A DNA stretch of 45,502 bases. Origin: Pseudomonadota bacterium (GTDB taxonomy: Bacteria > Pseudomonadota > Gammaproteobacteria > Burkholderiales > Burkholderiaceae_C). Of the stretch, positions 10,125-19,409 are shown piece by piece. How positions within the stretch are numbered: the stretch's first letter is position 1; each line of letters starts with the position of its first letter. The position numbers were made by a program, and so were the translations under genes. A model generated the notes under the pieces. That model saw nothing but the letters and a program-made list of their open reading frames with translations. It did not search any database and was not told the origin of the DNA. The DNA is taken from positions 1 through 45,502 of the forward strand of contig JAVHYA010000041.1 of the NCBI GenBank assembly GCA_031119395.1, written 5' to 3'.

Positions 10125-11495
10125 TTAACCAAAGAGCCGGTTCACGTCGTTGAAGAGTGCGATCGACATCATGACCAGCAGCAGCGCGACGCCCCCGCGT
10201 TGCAACCGGTCCATCCAGGCGTCGGAGACACCCTTGCCGGTCAGGCCCTCCCAAAGATAATACATCAGGTGCCCCCCATCGAGGACCGGCAAAGGCATGA
10301 GGTTCAGCACCCCGAGACTGACGCTGATGAGGGCGAGAAACACGAGGTACTGGGTCAGTCCGAGGCTCGCCGACTTGCCCGCATAGTCGGCGATCGTGAG
10401 CGGCCCGCTGATGTTCTTGATCGAGGCCTCGCCGATCAGCATCTTGCCCATCATGCGCACCGTGAGCGCCGACACCTCCCAGGTGCGGACCACGCCGCGC
10501 CACAGGCCGTCGACGGCGCCCTGCCGTACCGTCACCAGCTCGGGCTGGCTGCCCACGTAGGCAGCGATGCGGCCGATGCGCGCCGCGCCCTCGTCCTTGA
10601 CTTCGGGCGTGACCTCCAGCGTCAGCGGCTGGCCCTGGCGCTCGATGCGCCAGGCCTGCGTGCGTGGGGCGCTGCCGTCGACCGAAGCACGGATGAGCTC
10701 GCGCAGTTGCTGCCCGTCGACGACCTCGACCGCGCCGATCGACCGGACGACATCGCCGCGCTGCAGCCCCGCCTTCTGCGCGGCACCGCCGGCCATGACC
10801 TCGCCGATCTCCGGACGGGTGAACGGCGCCACGATGCCGATCTTGCGGAACATCTGTGGGTCGGCGTCCTTGGCGCCCATGCGGCCGAGCGGCAGCACGA
10901 GCTGGCGCGCGCGGGAGCCGTCGGCGTGGGCGACCTCGAGCGTCAGGTCGCGCCCATTCAGCGCGCCGCGCGTGATGCGCCAGCGCAGGTCCTCGAAGGA
11001 TTGCACCGGCTCCAGATCGCCATCGAAGCCGGCCTGCGTGACGAGTTCGCCGCCGCGCAGCCCGACCTCCGCCGCCAGTGAACCGGCCACGGGCGGGCCG
11101 AGCACGGCCCTGGGTTCCTGCACGCCGATCCAGTTCACCGCGCTGTAGAGCAGCACCGCCAGCAGCAGGTTGGCGATGGGCCCCGCCGCGACGATGGCTG
11201 CGCGCGCGCGCAGCGGCTGGGTGTTGAAGGCGCGATGGCGCTCCTGCGGCGGCACCGGCGCCTCGCGCTCGTCCAGCATCTTCACGTAGCCGCCCAGCGG
11301 GAAGGCGCCGATGACGAACTCGGTGTCCTGGCCCGGGTGCTGGCGGCGCGGCTTCCAGCGCAGCAGCGTCTTGCCGAAGCCGATCGAAAAGCGCAGCACC
11401 CGCACATTGCATGCGACTGCCACCCGGTAGTGCCCGTACTCGTGGACGGCGATGAGCACGCCCAGGGCGACAACGAAGGCAACGACGGTGAGCAT
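10125..11495 (-). CDS. rseP: Site-2 protease RseP (regulated intramembrane proteolysis)
   Basis: Inner-membrane zinc metalloprotease; in relatives it cleaves anti-sigma factor RseA after DegS, releasing sigma E when outer-membrane assembly fails. Zinc motif HEYGH at 18-22 lies in the first membrane segment, and the third ligand is in VLDGGHLMYYL near the C-terminus. Two PDZ-like domains lie between (around 110-200 and 215-300). The ATG at 11495 has AGGAG upstream. Lying next to bamA and skp, its likely substrates concern envelope stress. The length of 456 aa is normal. Confidence 0.96.
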   Translation of the reverse strand: MLTVVAFVVALGVLIAVHEYGHYRVAVACNVRVLRFSIGFGKTLLRWKPRRQHPGQDTEFVIGAFPLGGYVKMLDEREAPVPPQERHRAFNTQPLRARAAIVAAGPIANLLLAVLLYSAVNWIGVQEPRAVLGPPVAGSLAAEVGLRGGELVTQAGFDGDLEPVQSFEDLRWRITRGALNGRDLTLEVAHADGSRARQLVLPLGRMGAKDADPQMFRKIGIVAPFTRPEIGEVMAGGAAQKAGLQRGDVVRSIGAVEVVDGQQLRELIRASVDGSAPRTQAWRIERQGQPLTLEVTPEVKDEGAARIGRIAAYVGSQPELVTVRQGAVDGLWRGVVRTWEVSALTVRMMGKMLIGEASIKNISGPLTIADYAGKSASLGLTQYLVFLALISVSLGVLNLMPLPVLDGGHLMYYLWEGLTGKGVSDAWMDRLQRGGVALLLVMMSIALFNDVNRLFG

Positions 11496-11516
11496 GAAAG
11501 GCTCCTGTGAGCGGCT

Positions 11517-12713
11517 TCAGGCCGCCAGCCGGATCGCCGCGGCGTTGGCGGCCGCGCGTGCGCTGGCGTCGAGCGCCAGCAGGTCCGCCAGCGATCCGGG
11601 ATTGGACGGCGCCACCGCCTCCAAAGTTTCCAGGTTCACGGCATGGATGCGATCGAAACGCAGGCGCCGCTCGAGGAAGGCGGCGACCGCAACCTCGTTG
11701 GCCGCATTCAGGACCGCGGTGGTGCCCGGTGGCGCGCGCAGGGTCTGCCAAGCCAGGTCGAGGCCGGGAAAACGCCCGGCGTCCGGGACCTCGAAGCTCA
11801 GCGCGCCCAGCGTGCGGAAGTCCAGGCGGGCGGTGCCGCTCTCGACCCGTGCAGGCCAGGCCAGCCCGCAGGCAATGGGCACCCGCATGTCGGGCGTGCC
11901 CAGCTGCGCCAGCACGGAGCCGTCGACGAACTGCACCATCGAATGGATCACGCTCTGCGGATGGATGACCACCTCGATCTGGTCCGGTGCCACGCCGAAC
12001 AGGTGACGGGCCTCGATCACCTCCAGCGCCTTGTTCATCATGGTCGCCGAGTCCACCGAGATCTTGCGGCCCATGACCCAGTTGGGGTGGGCACAGGCCT
12101 GCTCGGGCGTGACGGCCGCCAGCGTGTGTGCCTCACGCTCGCGGAACGGGCCACCGGAAGCGGTCAGGATGATCTTGTCGATGCGCTCGGGCCAAACCAC
12201 CGGGTCCTCGGGCAGGCACTGGAAGATCGCCGAATGCTCGCTGTCGATCGGCAGCAGCGTGGCGCCGCCGCGGCGCACGGCGTCCATGAACAGCTCGCCG
12301 CCGACCACCAGCGCCTCCTTGTTGGCCAGCAGCAGGCGCTTGCCGGTGCGCGCCGCGGCCAGGCAGGGCGCCAGGCCCGCCGCGCCGACGATGGCGGCCA
12401 TGACGATGTCGACGTCCTCGTCGGATGCTATGGTTTCAATAGCGTCTGACGCAATGATGACGCGGGTTTCAAGCCCATTTTGCTTGAGCTTTTCCGCCAG
12501 GAGCGCGGCGTGGCGTTCGCTCGCCATGGCCGCGAAACGCGGCTTGAACCGCGCGCACTGTGCGAGCAGTTCATCCACCTTGGTGGCGGCCGACAGTGCG
12601 AAGACCTCGAAGCGCTCAGGATGCCGGGCGATCACGTCGAGGGTGCTGACACCCACCGAGCCGGTGGAGCCCAGCACGGTGACGCGTTGGCGGGGAGCGG
12701 AAAGGTTCTTCAC
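11517..12713 (-). CDS. dxr: 1-deoxy-D-xylulose 5-phosphate reductoisomerase
   Basis: Second step of the MEP isoprenoid pathway: converts DXP to MEP with NADPH and a divalent metal. NADPH-binding [12 protein letters not shown] lies near the N-terminus; the metal/substrate residues include the acidic site in [27 protein letters not shown] and the [12 protein letters not shown] segment follow. The GTG start at 12713 forms a GTGA overlap with the cdsA stop and gives a normal 398 aa. Residues 91-96 (AIETIA) are the translated palindrome of a dispersed repeat, in the NADPH-binding domain just before [15 protein letters not shown]. The next MEP genes, ispD and ispF, are 24 kb away in this window. 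Confidence 0.96.
   Translation of the reverse strand: MKNLSAPRQRVTVLGSTGSVGVSTLDVIARHPERFEVFALSAATKVDELLAQCARFKPRFAAMASERHAALLAEKLKQNGLETRVIIASDAIETIASDEDVDIVMAAIVGAAGLAPCLAAARTGKRLLLANKEALVVGGELFMDAVRRGGATLLPIDSEHSAIFQCLPEDPVVWPERIDKIILTASGGPFREREAHTLAAVTPEQACAHPNWVMGRKISVDSATMMNKALEVIEARHLFGVAPDQIEVVIHPQSVIHSMVQFVDGSVLAQLGTPDMRVPIACGLAWPARVESGTARLDFRTLGALSFEVPDAGRFPGLDLAWQTLRAPPGTTAVLNAANEVAVAAFLERRLRFDRIHAVNLETLEAVAPSNPGSLADLLALDASARAAANAAAIRLAA
12427..12490 (+). repeat. Dispersed palindromic repeat, copy 3 (inside dxr)
   Basis: Core 12427-12443 is GCTAT-GGTTTCA-ATAGC. The tail has diverged in its GC-rich part (GACGC...GCGGG) but ends in the family's CCCATTTTGCTTGAGC. It is antisense to dxr and read as AIETIA on the coding strand, with the tail giving [16 protein letters not shown]. 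Confidence 0.8.
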
Positions 12714-13558
12714 AGGGAAGCGAGCATCATCGCGAGCGGCAGCGTCGGCAACAGGGCATCCACCCGGTCGAGCACCCCGCCGTGGCCCGGCAGGAGCTGG
12801 CTGCTGTCCTTGGCACCCGCGCTGCGCTTGATGAGCGATTCGACCAGGTCGCCCACGACGCTCATCGCGGCGAGGAACAAGGCGCCCAGCACGAGCAGCC
12901 ACCAGCCGCGTCCCGCCAGGTGCGTATAGAGGCTGGGCACGAGCGCCCCTGCCGCACGATCGGCCCAGACCCAGGCGAAGGCCAGGACCAGCACGCCGAT
13001 CATGCCGCCCCAGACACCCTCCCAGCTCTTGCCGGGACTGATCGCAGGCGCCAGCTTGTTGCGCGTGAACTTCAGGCCGAAGGCACGCCCCGCGAAATAG
13101 GCGAACACGTCGGCCACCCAGACGAGCACGAGGATCGACAGCAGGAAGTTGACCCCGATCATGCGGGCCTGCACGACGGCCAGCCAGGCCACCCACAGGG
13201 CCAGCAACCCGCCGACGAGCCGCAGCGGCTTGGGGATGCGCGGCCAGCCCGGCACAGCCACCTTGAGCAGGGCGCCGCCGACCAGCACCCACGCGGCGCC
13301 GGCGACGATCCACAGGCCGGTCAGCCGCACCTCGAGCAATCCCAAGGTCCAGGACAGGACGCACAGCGCCAAGGCCTCGAAGCCGATGAACAGCGCCATG
13401 CGCGGGCCATAGCCGTTGAGCCTGCCCCACTCCCAGCCGGCGGCCGAGATCATTGCCAGCATGATGCAGGCGAAGGGCACGTGGGAGCCCGGGTAGAACA
13501 GCGCGGGCAGCAGGATCGCCAGCAGGACGAGCGCGGTGATGATTCTTTGCTTGAGCAT
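12710..13558 (-). CDS. cdsA: Phosphatidate cytidylyltransferase (CDP-diacylglycerol synthase)
   Basis: Converts phosphatidate and CTP to CDP-diacylglycerol, the precursor of all major phospholipids, in the inner membrane. The 282-aa protein is rich in membrane segments (about seven or eight). It carries [12 protein letters not shown] and the family signature near the C-terminus, [20 protein letters not shown] followed by GVLDRVD. The ATG at 13558 ([12 protein letters not shown]) leaves 8 nt after uppS. The 3' end overlaps dxr by 4 nt. Confidence 0.96.
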   Translation of the reverse strand: MLKQRIITALVLLAILLPALFYPGSHVPFACIMLAMISAAGWEWGRLNGYGPRMALFIGFEALALCVLSWTLGLLEVRLTGLWIVAGAAWVLVGGALLKVAVPGWPRIPKPLRLVGGLLALWVAWLAVVQARMIGVNFLLSILVLVWVADVFAYFAGRAFGLKFTRNKLAPAISPGKSWEGVWGGMIGVLVLAFAWVWADRAAGALVPSLYTHLAGRGWWLLVLGALFLAAMSVVGDLVESLIKRSAGAKDSSQLLPGHGGVLDRVDALLPTLPLAMMLASL

Positions 13559-13566
13559 GCGCGCCG

Positions 13567-14310
13567 TCAGGCTGTCTGCTGCTGGGGGACCGCCGGCGCG
13601 GCGCCCCCGTCGAGCTGGGCGGAGGTCTGGCCGAAGCGCCGCTCCCGTCGGCCGAAGGCGGCGATCGCCTCGTCCAACGCGGCTTCGTCGAAATCGGGCC
13701 ACAGGCGGTCGCTGAAGAACAGCTCCGCGTAGGCGCTTTGCCACAGGAGGAAATTCGACAGGCGCTGCTCGCCGCCCGTGCGGATGAACAGATCCGGGTC
13801 CGGCACGTGGGCCAGCGCCATTGCACGGTCGAGGTTGAGCTCGGTGGGCGCCAGGCCCTGGGCCGCCAGTTTGGCGGCAGCCTGCGCGATGTCCCATCGA
13901 CCGCCATAGTTGAAGCAGACGTTGAGCACCAGCCGGCCGTTGTGCGCCGTGGCGGCCTCCGCCTGCGCGAGGCCGTTGCGGATGCGATCCGACAGCCCCT
14001 GGCGTTCACCGACGAAATGCAGGCGCACGCCGTCGGCCTGCAGCCGCGGCACCTCGCGCCCCAGCGCCACCACCAGCAGCTCCATCAGGCCCGACACCTC
14101 GTCCTGCGGCCGGTTCCAGTTCTCCGAGGAGAAGGCGAACACGGTGAGCACCGCCACGCCCCGGTCGGCGCAGGCCTTGACGCAACGGCGCAGCGACTCG
14201 ACGCCCTGCTTGTGGCCCGCCACCCGCGGGAGGAAACGGCGGGTGGCCCAGCGGCCATTGCCATCCATCACGATGGCGATGTGATGCGGTACGGTGCGCG
14301 AGGCACTCAT
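13567..14310 (-). CDS. uppS: Undecaprenyl diphosphate synthase (cis-prenyltransferase)
   Basis: Extends farnesyl diphosphate with isopentenyl units to C55 undecaprenyl diphosphate, the carrier for peptidoglycan and O-antigen. Signatures are [12 protein letters not shown] near the N-terminus, [11 protein letters not shown], and [19 protein letters not shown] with AYAELFF. The ATG at 14310 is preferred; an upstream TTG at 14325 would add five residues. The product is 247 aa. It lies 88 nt after frr and 8 nt before cdsA. Confidence 0.95.
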   Translation of the reverse strand: MSASRTVPHHIAIVMDGNGRWATRRFLPRVAGHKQGVESLRRCVKACADRGVAVLTVFAFSSENWNRPQDEVSGLMELLVVALGREVPRLQADGVRLHFVGERQGLSDRIRNGLAQAEAATAHNGRLVLNVCFNYGGRWDIAQAAAKLAAQGLAPTELNLDRAMALAHVPDPDLFIRTGGEQRLSNFLLWQSAYAELFFSDRLWPDFDEAALDEAIAAFGRRERRFGQTSAQLDGGAAPAVPQQQTA

Positions 14311-14398
14311 CGACGGTCGGTGCAAGCGAAGGACGCCGCCGGGCGGCGCCCCGGGGAGCAGCGACGCACGCGCAGCGGGCGAAGCGTGGGCGGCAGGT

Positions 14399-14959
14399 TC
14401 ATACCGCCATGATCTCCGCCTCTTTGGCGGTGACCAGCTTGTCGATCTCGGCGATGTAGCGGTCGGTGACCTTCTGGATGTCGGCCTCGGCGCGCTTCTG
14501 GTCGTCCTCGGAGGCCTGCTTGTCCTTGACCAGCTTCTTCACGGCCTCGTTGGCGTCGCGGCGCAGGTTGCGCGTGGCGATCTTGGCGCTCTCGCCCTCG
14601 TTGCGCGCCAGCTTGGTCATCTCCTTGCGGCGCTCCTCGCTCATCGGCGGCATGGGCACGCGGATGAGGTCGCCCATGCTGGCGGGGTTCAGGCCCAGGT
14701 CGCTCTCGCGGATGGCCTTCTCGATCTTGGCGCCCATGCCCTTTTCCCAGGGCTGGACGCTGATCGTGCGCGCATCGATCAGCGCGACGTTCGCGACCTG
14801 CGACAACGGCACCTGCGAGCCGTAGTACTCCACGTGCACCGCGTCGAGCAGCGCCGGGTTGGCGCGGCCGGTGCGGATCTTCGACAGGTTGTTCTGGAAG
14901 GCCGCGATCGACTGTTTCATCTTCGCTTCGGCCTGATTGCGGATATCTGCAATGGTCAT
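14399..14959 (-). CDS. frr: Ribosome recycling factor
   Basis: With EF-G, splits the post-termination ribosome. The 186-aa protein begins [18 protein letters not shown] and has the RRF hallmarks [41 protein letters not shown] and a long C-terminal helix bundle. Its ATG overlaps the pyrH stop by one base (TGATG). The rpsB-tsf-pyrH-frr order is one of the most conserved in bacteria. Confidence 0.98.
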   Translation of the reverse strand: MTIADIRNQAEAKMKQSIAAFQNNLSKIRTGRANPALLDAVHVEYYGSQVPLSQVANVALIDARTISVQPWEKGMGAKIEKAIRESDLGLNPASMGDLIRVPMPPMSEERRKEMTKLARNEGESAKIATRNLRRDANEAVKKLVKDKQASEDDQKRAEADIQKVTDRYIAEIDKLVTAKEAEIMAV

Positions 14960-15693
14960 CAGTGAGTCTCCTGGGCATGCACCAGCGTGCCCTCGTCCTC
15001 GCCCATCACGACGCGCTTGAGGGCGCCGTTCTTGAAGATCGAGAACACCTTGATCGGCAGGTTCTGGTCGCGGCACAGCGCGAAGGCGGTCGCATCCATG
15101 ATGCCGAGATTCTGGGCGATGGCCTCGTCGAAGGTGAGCTTCGAATAGCGCGTGGCCGACGGGTCCTTCTTGGGGTCGGCGCTGTAGACGCCATCGACCT
15201 TGGTGGCCTTGAGCACCAGCTCGGCGCCGATCTCGGCGCCGCGCAGCGCGGCCGCGGTGTCGGTGGTGAAGAAGGGGTTGCCGGTGCCGGCCGCGAAGAC
15301 CACCACCTTGCCCTCCTCGAGGTACTGCAGCGCCTTGGGCCGCACGTAGGGCTCGACCACCTGCTCGATCGCGATGGCCGACATGACGCGCGCCGTGAGG
15401 CCCTGCTTGTTCATGGCATCGGCCAGCGCCAGCGAGTTCATCACCGTGGCCAGCATGCCCATGTAGTCGGCGGTGGCGCGGTCCATGCCGACGGAACCGC
15501 CCGCGACGCCGCGGAAGATGTTGCCGCCGCCGATGACGACGGCCACCTCGACACCGAGGTTCACCACCTCCGCCACCTCCTCCACCATGCGCACGATCGT
15601 CGCGCGGTTGATGCCGAAGGCATCGTCTCCCATCAGTGCCTCGCCCGACAGCTTCAACAAGATTCGCTTGTGGGCTGGGCGGGCGTCGGGCAT
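14959..15693 (-). CDS. pyrH: UMP kinase
   Basis: Phosphorylates UMP to UDP; hexameric amino-acid-kinase fold enzyme, usually activated by GTP and inhibited by UTP. Motifs: [14 protein letters not shown] at the N-terminus, [28 protein letters not shown] and [15 protein letters not shown]. The ATG at 15693 has AGAGGA about 8 nt upstream. The product is 244 aa. The 95-nt gap to tsf contains a strong hairpin. Confidence 0.97.
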   Translation of the reverse strand: MPDARPAHKRILLKLSGEALMGDDAFGINRATIVRMVEEVAEVVNLGVEVAVVIGGGNIFRGVAGGSVGMDRATADYMGMLATVMNSLALADAMNKQGLTARVMSAIAIEQVVEPYVRPKALQYLEEGKVVVFAAGTGNPFFTTDTAAALRGAEIGAELVLKATKVDGVYSADPKKDPSATRYSKLTFDEAIAQNLGIMDATAFALCRDQNLPIKVFSIFKNGALKRVVMGEDEGTLVHAQETH

Positions 15694-15748
15694 GGGCAAG
15701 GTCCTCTGGAGGTTGGCGGGGGGAGTGTAAGTCGTGGAGAAGTCAGAA

Positions 15749-15778
15749 CGGGGCGGCGCCACGACGGCGCACGCCCCG
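15749..15778 (-). other. Strong GC hairpin between tsf and pyrH
   Basis: Minus-strand transcript reads CGGGGCG-T-GCGCC-GTCGT-GGCGC-CGCCCCG: 12 base pairs with one bulged T and a 5-nt loop. It begins about 10 nt after the tsf stop. The next bases (TTCTGACTTC) are not a T-run, so it looks more like an mRNA-stabilising or processing structure than an intrinsic terminator. Confidence 0.5.
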
Positions 15779-15788
15779 GCGGGCGGGA

Positions 15789-16712
15789 TCAGGCGGCAGC
15801 CTTGGCGGCAGCGACCTGGGCCGCCACTTCGGCCGCGAAGTCGTCGACCTTCTTCTCGATGCCCTCGCCGACCACGAAGAGCGTGAAGCCCTTGATGGTG
15901 GTGCCCTTCTCCTTGAGCATCTGCTCGACGGTCTGCTTGTCGTTCTTCACGAAGGCCTGGTTGTGCAGCGAGACTTCCTTGAGGAACTTCTGCACGCCGC
16001 CTTCGATGCGCTTGGCGACGATGTCGGCCGGCTGCGGCTGCTTGCCGGCGGCTTCGGCGGCCTTGCGGTCTTCCTCGGCCTTGCCGGCGGCGACCGAGCG
16101 TTCCTTCTCGATCAGCTCGGCGGGCACGTCGGCCGACGTCAGAGCGACCGGCTTCATGGCGGCCACGTGCATCGCCACGTCCTTGGCGGCCGTGTCGTCG
16201 CCTTCGAACTCGACCACCACGCCGATGCGCGTGCCGTGCAGGTACGACGCCAGCTTGGCATCCGACGCGAAGCGCTTGAAGCGACGGAAGCTCATGTTCT
16301 CGCCGATCTTGCCGATCAGGCCCTTGCGCACGTCTTCCAGCGTGGGGCCGAAGCTGTCCTGGGTGTAGGGCAGCGCGCCCAGCGCAGCCAGGTCGGCCGG
16401 GTTGTGCTTGGCGACCAGTTCGGCCGCGGCCTGGGCCATGGCGATGAACGAGTCGTTCTTGCTCACGAAGTCGGTCTCGCTGTTGACTTCGACCATGGCG
16501 CCGGTCTTGCCGTCGAGGTAGGCAGCGACCACGCCCTCGGCCGTGACGCGCGCGGCGGCCTTGCCGGCCTTGTTGCCCAGCTTGACGCGCAGGATTTCCT
16601 CGGCCTTTTCCATGTTGCCGTCGGCCTCGGTCAGGGCCTTCTTGCATTCCATCATCGGCGCGTCGGTCTTGGCGCGCAGTTCGGCGACCATGCTTGCGGT
16701 GATTGCAGCCAT
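15789..16712 (-). CDS. tsf: Translation elongation factor Ts
   Basis: Guanine-nucleotide exchange factor for EF-Tu. The 307-aa protein begins with the UBA-like domain ([20 protein letters not shown]), followed by the EF-Tu contact motif [10 protein letters not shown] and two EF-Ts core subdomains ([10 protein letters not shown] and later). It lies downstream of rpsB across an 83-nt gap holding a terminator hairpin. Length is slightly above the E. coli 283 aa, as is common in Burkholderiales. Confidence 0.98.
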   Translation of the reverse strand: MAAITASMVAELRAKTDAPMMECKKALTEADGNMEKAEEILRVKLGNKAGKAAARVTAEGVVAAYLDGKTGAMVEVNSETDFVSKNDSFIAMAQAAAELVAKHNPADLAALGALPYTQDSFGPTLEDVRKGLIGKIGENMSFRRFKRFASDAKLASYLHGTRIGVVVEFEGDDTAAKDVAMHVAAMKPVALTSADVPAELIEKERSVAAGKAEEDRKAAEAAGKQPQPADIVAKRIEGGVQKFLKEVSLHNQAFVKNDKQTVEQMLKEKGTTIKGFTLFVVGEGIEKKVDDFAAEVAAQVAAAKAAA

Positions 16713-16746
16713 TTGATTACTCCGTCTGTTCTTCAGAATTCAAGTT

Positions 16747-16773
16747 AAAAAAAAGGGGCAACGAAGCCCCTTT
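16747..16773 (-). terminator. Rho-independent terminator/attenuator between rpsB and tsf
   Basis: Minus strand reads AAAGGGGC-TTCGTT-GCCCCTTT followed by T8 (complement of A16747-16754). The perfect 8-bp stem plus T-tract starts about 22 nt after the rpsB stop and lies inside the conserved rpsB-tsf operon. It probably ends part of the transcripts, giving more rpsB than tsf mRNA. Confidence 0.85.
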
Positions 16774-16795
16774 CTCAGGCTCGCGCAGCGCGCGC

Positions 16796-17551
16796 TCAGG
16801 CGGACGCGCCCTCTTCGACTTCGACGAATTCGTCGCTGCCTTCGGCGGCCACGGCCTTCACCACATCGGCCGCCGCGTTGTTGCGGCCTTCGATGACGGC
16901 GTCAGCCATGCCACGGGCGTACAGCGCCACGGCCTTGGACGAGTCGTCGTTGCCGGGGATCACGTAGTCGATGCCCTCGGGCGAATGGTTCGAGTCGACC
17001 ACGCCGATCAGCGGGATGCCCAGCTTCTTGGCTTCGGCCACGGCGATCTTGTGGAAGCCCACGTCGATCACGAAGATGGCGTCGGGCAGTGCAGCCATGT
17101 CCTGGATGCCGCCGATGTCCTTCTCGAGCTTCTCGATCTCGCGGGTGAAGGTCAGCTGTTCCTTCTTCGACAGGCCGTCGAGGCCGGCTTCCTGCTGCGC
17201 CTTCATGTCCTTCAGGCGCTTGATGGAGGTCTTGACCGTCTTGAAGTTGGTCAGCATGCCGCCGAGCCAGCGGGTGTCGACGTAGGGCATGCCGGCGCGG
17301 CGGGCTTCGTCGGCGACGAGTTCGCGGGCCTGGCGCTTGGTGCCCACGAACAGGATGGTGCCGCGGTTGGCAGTCAGCTGCTTGGCGTACTTCTGCGCCT
17401 CCTGGAACATCGGCAGCGATTTTTCCAGGTTGATGATGTGGATCTTGTTGCGGCTGCCGAAAATGAACGGCGCCATCTTGGGGTTCCAGAAGCGGGTTTG
17501 GTGACCGAAGTGGACACCGGCTTCCAGCATTTCACGCATGGTGGTGGACAT
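16796..17551 (-). CDS. rpsB: 30S ribosomal protein S2
   Basis: Binds late to the head of the small subunit near S1. The 251-aa protein begins [20 protein letters not shown], with [35 protein letters not shown] and the C-terminal [12 protein letters not shown] typical of S2. The ATG at 17551 has GGAG 7 nt upstream. It heads the long minus-strand run, with a promoter about 180 nt upstream. S2 often represses its own operon through the leader; I see no proven site here. Confidence 0.98.
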   Translation of the reverse strand: MSTTMREMLEAGVHFGHQTRFWNPKMAPFIFGSRNKIHIINLEKSLPMFQEAQKYAKQLTANRGTILFVGTKRQARELVADEARRAGMPYVDTRWLGGMLTNFKTVKTSIKRLKDMKAQQEAGLDGLSKKEQLTFTREIEKLEKDIGGIQDMAALPDAIFVIDVGFHKIAVAEAKKLGIPLIGVVDSNHSPEGIDYVIPGNDDSSKAVALYARGMADAVIEGRNNAAADVVKAVAAEGSDEFVEVEEGASA

Positions 17552-17731
17552 TGAATTGCTCCAAAGGTTGGGTCTTGAATCCAGCCCGCTTCCGGGGCAT
17601 CGCCTGGGCTGCGTACGCACTGGGCGTGCGGCAGGCCGGCCATGCTCCGGACACCTTGAAAGGGCTGGTTCGCGGATGCATCCCGCCACGGGTTCTTCAC
17701 TTGAGGAATGAGCCCGAGGCGGAACCCGAAG

Positions 17732-17758
17732 AGTATAGCATGCAGGGGACGATTTCAG
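17732..17758 (-). promoter_or_regulatory. Candidate rpsB promoter
   Basis: Minus-strand TATACT (17732-17737) with CTGAAA (17753-17758) 15 nt further upstream. The -10 is a 5/6 match; spacing is a little short. It would give an mRNA leader of about 175 nt before rpsB, the length range in which S2 leader regulation is found in other bacteria. The rest of the 17552-17843 gap shows no supported gene. Confidence 0.5.
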
Positions 17759-17843
17759 CCGGGTGGATTCACCTCCGGTTGCATGCGCGGGCGGCGCACA
17801 GGCGCCCGCGTTCCCTCGCCCGTCCCCAACGCCACGCACCCCG

Positions 17844-19187
17844 ATGACCGAACCCGCCGCACTCCCCGATCTCGTCGCCACCCGCGAAGCCCTGCAGGCC
17901 GGCCGCACCGACGCCCGCACCGAGCTGGAGCGCGCCATCGCGACGGCCCAGGCGCCCGCCAACGCCCACAGCTTCGTGCGCACCGACTTCGAAGCCGCAC
18001 GTGCCGCCGCTGCGGCCGCGCACCCCGGCCAGCCGCTGGCCGGCCTGGCGGTGTCGGTCAAGGACCTGTTCGACATCGCCGGGCAGCCCACGCCGGCCGG
18101 CTCGGTGGTGCTGGCCCACTCGCCCGCTGCCGCCGCCCATGCACCTGCCGTCGCGCGCCTGCTGGCAGCCGGCGGCGCGCTGATCGGCCGCACCAACATG
18201 ACCGAATTCGCCTTCTCCGGCGTCGGCGTGAACCCGCACCACGGCACGCCGGCGAACGTGGCCGATGCCCGGACCCCGCGGGTGCCGGGCGGCTCGTCGT
18301 CGGGCGCGGCGATCTCGGTGGCGACCGGCGCGGCCTTCATCGGCCTGGGCTCGGACACCGGTGGATCGATCCGCATCCCGGCCGCCCTGAACGGCATCGT
18401 GGGCTTCAAGAACACCGCTCGCCTGGTGCCCACCACCGGCGCCGTGCCGCTGTCGACCACGCTCGACACCGCCTGCGCCATGACGCGCTCGGTGCGCGAC
18501 GCCATCGTCGCCCACGAAATCCTGGCCGAGCGCCGCGTCACGCCCGACGCCACCCCGCTCGCACAGCGCCGTCTCGCCGTGGTGAAGGACCTCTTCCTCG
18601 ACGGCCTCGACGCCACGGTGGCTGCCGCCTTCGAGCGCACGCTGCGCCGGCTGCGCGCGACCGGCGCAGCGATCGACGAGATCGCCCTGCCCCCGCTGGC
18701 CGACCTGCCGGCGATCAACGCCACGGGGGGCTTCTCGGCGGCCGAGGCCTACGCCTGGCACCGCCTGCTGCTGGAGCGCAGCGCGGCCGGCTACGACCCG
18801 CGCGTGGCGCAGCGCATCCTCAAGGGCGCGGCGATGAAGGCCTACGAGTACATCGACCTGGTCCACGCGCGCGCCGCGTGGATCGGCCGCATGGCGTCGG
18901 CGCTGGCACCCTACGACGCCATCCTCTCGCCCACCGTGCCCATCGTCGCGCCGCCCCTGGCCGATGTCGCGCCGGGCGAGCCGCGCGATGCCGAATTCTT
19001 CCGGGTCAATGCGCTGCTGCTTCGCAACCCCTCGGTCGTCAACATGCTCGACGGCTGTGCGATCTCCATCCCATGCCATGCGCCGGGCGAACTGCCGGTG
19101 GGCCTGATGCTGTGGCACGGCGCGCTGCACGACGACGCCGTGCTCGCCATCGCGGCCCAGGCCGAAGAGGCGCTACGAATTCGATAG
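17844..19187 (+). CDS. Amidase-signature-family hydrolase
   Basis: A Ser-cisSer-Lys amidase. Catalytic Lys73 is in SVKDLFD; the signature region has [15 protein letters not shown] and the nucleophile serine in [14 protein letters not shown]. The C-terminal part [20 protein letters not shown] is seen in GatA-like and other amidases. No gatB or gatC is adjacent, so it is more likely a catabolic amidase than part of the Glu-tRNA amidotransferase; substrate unknown. The ATG at 17844 is preferred over an upstream GTG at 17763. Its last codons (CTA CGA ATT CGA TAG) lie inside a dispersed palindromic repeat, so the stop codon is supplied by the repeat. Confidence 0.9.
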   Translation: MTEPAALPDLVATREALQAGRTDARTELERAIATAQAPANAHSFVRTDFEAARAAAAAAHPGQPLAGLAVSVKDLFDIAGQPTPAGSVVLAHSPAAAAHAPAVARLLAAGGALIGRTNMTEFAFSGVGVNPHHGTPANVADARTPRVPGGSSSGAAISVATGAAFIGLGSDTGGSIRIPAALNGIVGFKNTARLVPTTGAVPLSTTLDTACAMTRSVRDAIVAHEILAERRVTPDATPLAQRRLAVVKDLFLDGLDATVAAAFERTLRRLRATGAAIDEIALPPLADLPAINATGGFSAAEAYAWHRLLLERSAAGYDPRVAQRILKGAAMKAYEYIDLVHARAAWIGRMASALAPYDAILSPTVPIVAPPLADVAPGEPRDAEFFRVNALLLRNPSVVNMLDGCAISIPCHAPGELPVGLMLWHGALHDDAVLAIAAQAEEALRIR

Positions 19188-19238
19188 CTGCCTGCGCAGG
19201 CGGGTCGTGGCCTGCAGCCCGATCCGCCTCGAATTCCG
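19172..19238 (+). repeat. Dispersed palindromic repeat, copy 4 (amidase 3' end)
   Basis: Core 19172-19188 is GCTAC-GAATTCG-ATAGC. The tail TGCCTGCGCAGGCGGG...CTGCAGCCCGAT closely matches the tail of copy 9 at 42958. Bases 19185-19187 form the amidase TAG stop. The remaining intergenic stretch to 19409 holds a 16-nt perfect palindrome at 19247-19262 and otherwise nothing I can assign. Confidence 0.8.
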
Positions 19239-19409
19239 GAGCTCGCGTCCGGCGCGCCGGACACCCCGCCCGACCGCCCCCTGGACGAGGTGGTGCCCGT
19301 GCAACGCCGCGCGCGCCGAAGGTGTAAGCGACAGGGCGGTCACCGGCGCCTCGTCTATCCTCGGGCGTCCGGCGCGCCGCTGACGCGCCCTGCTGCACTC
19401 TCTCGTTCC

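Noticed and set aside
17374-17700. Possible leader peptide gene before rpsB on the minus strand
   Set aside because: The frame overlaps the rpsB start out of phase, lacks a ribosome site and has no conserved feature I recognise.
17844-19187. Assigning the amidase as GatA of the Glu-tRNA amidotransferase
   Set aside because: gatB and gatC are absent nearby and the sequence fits general amidases as well; function is left open.
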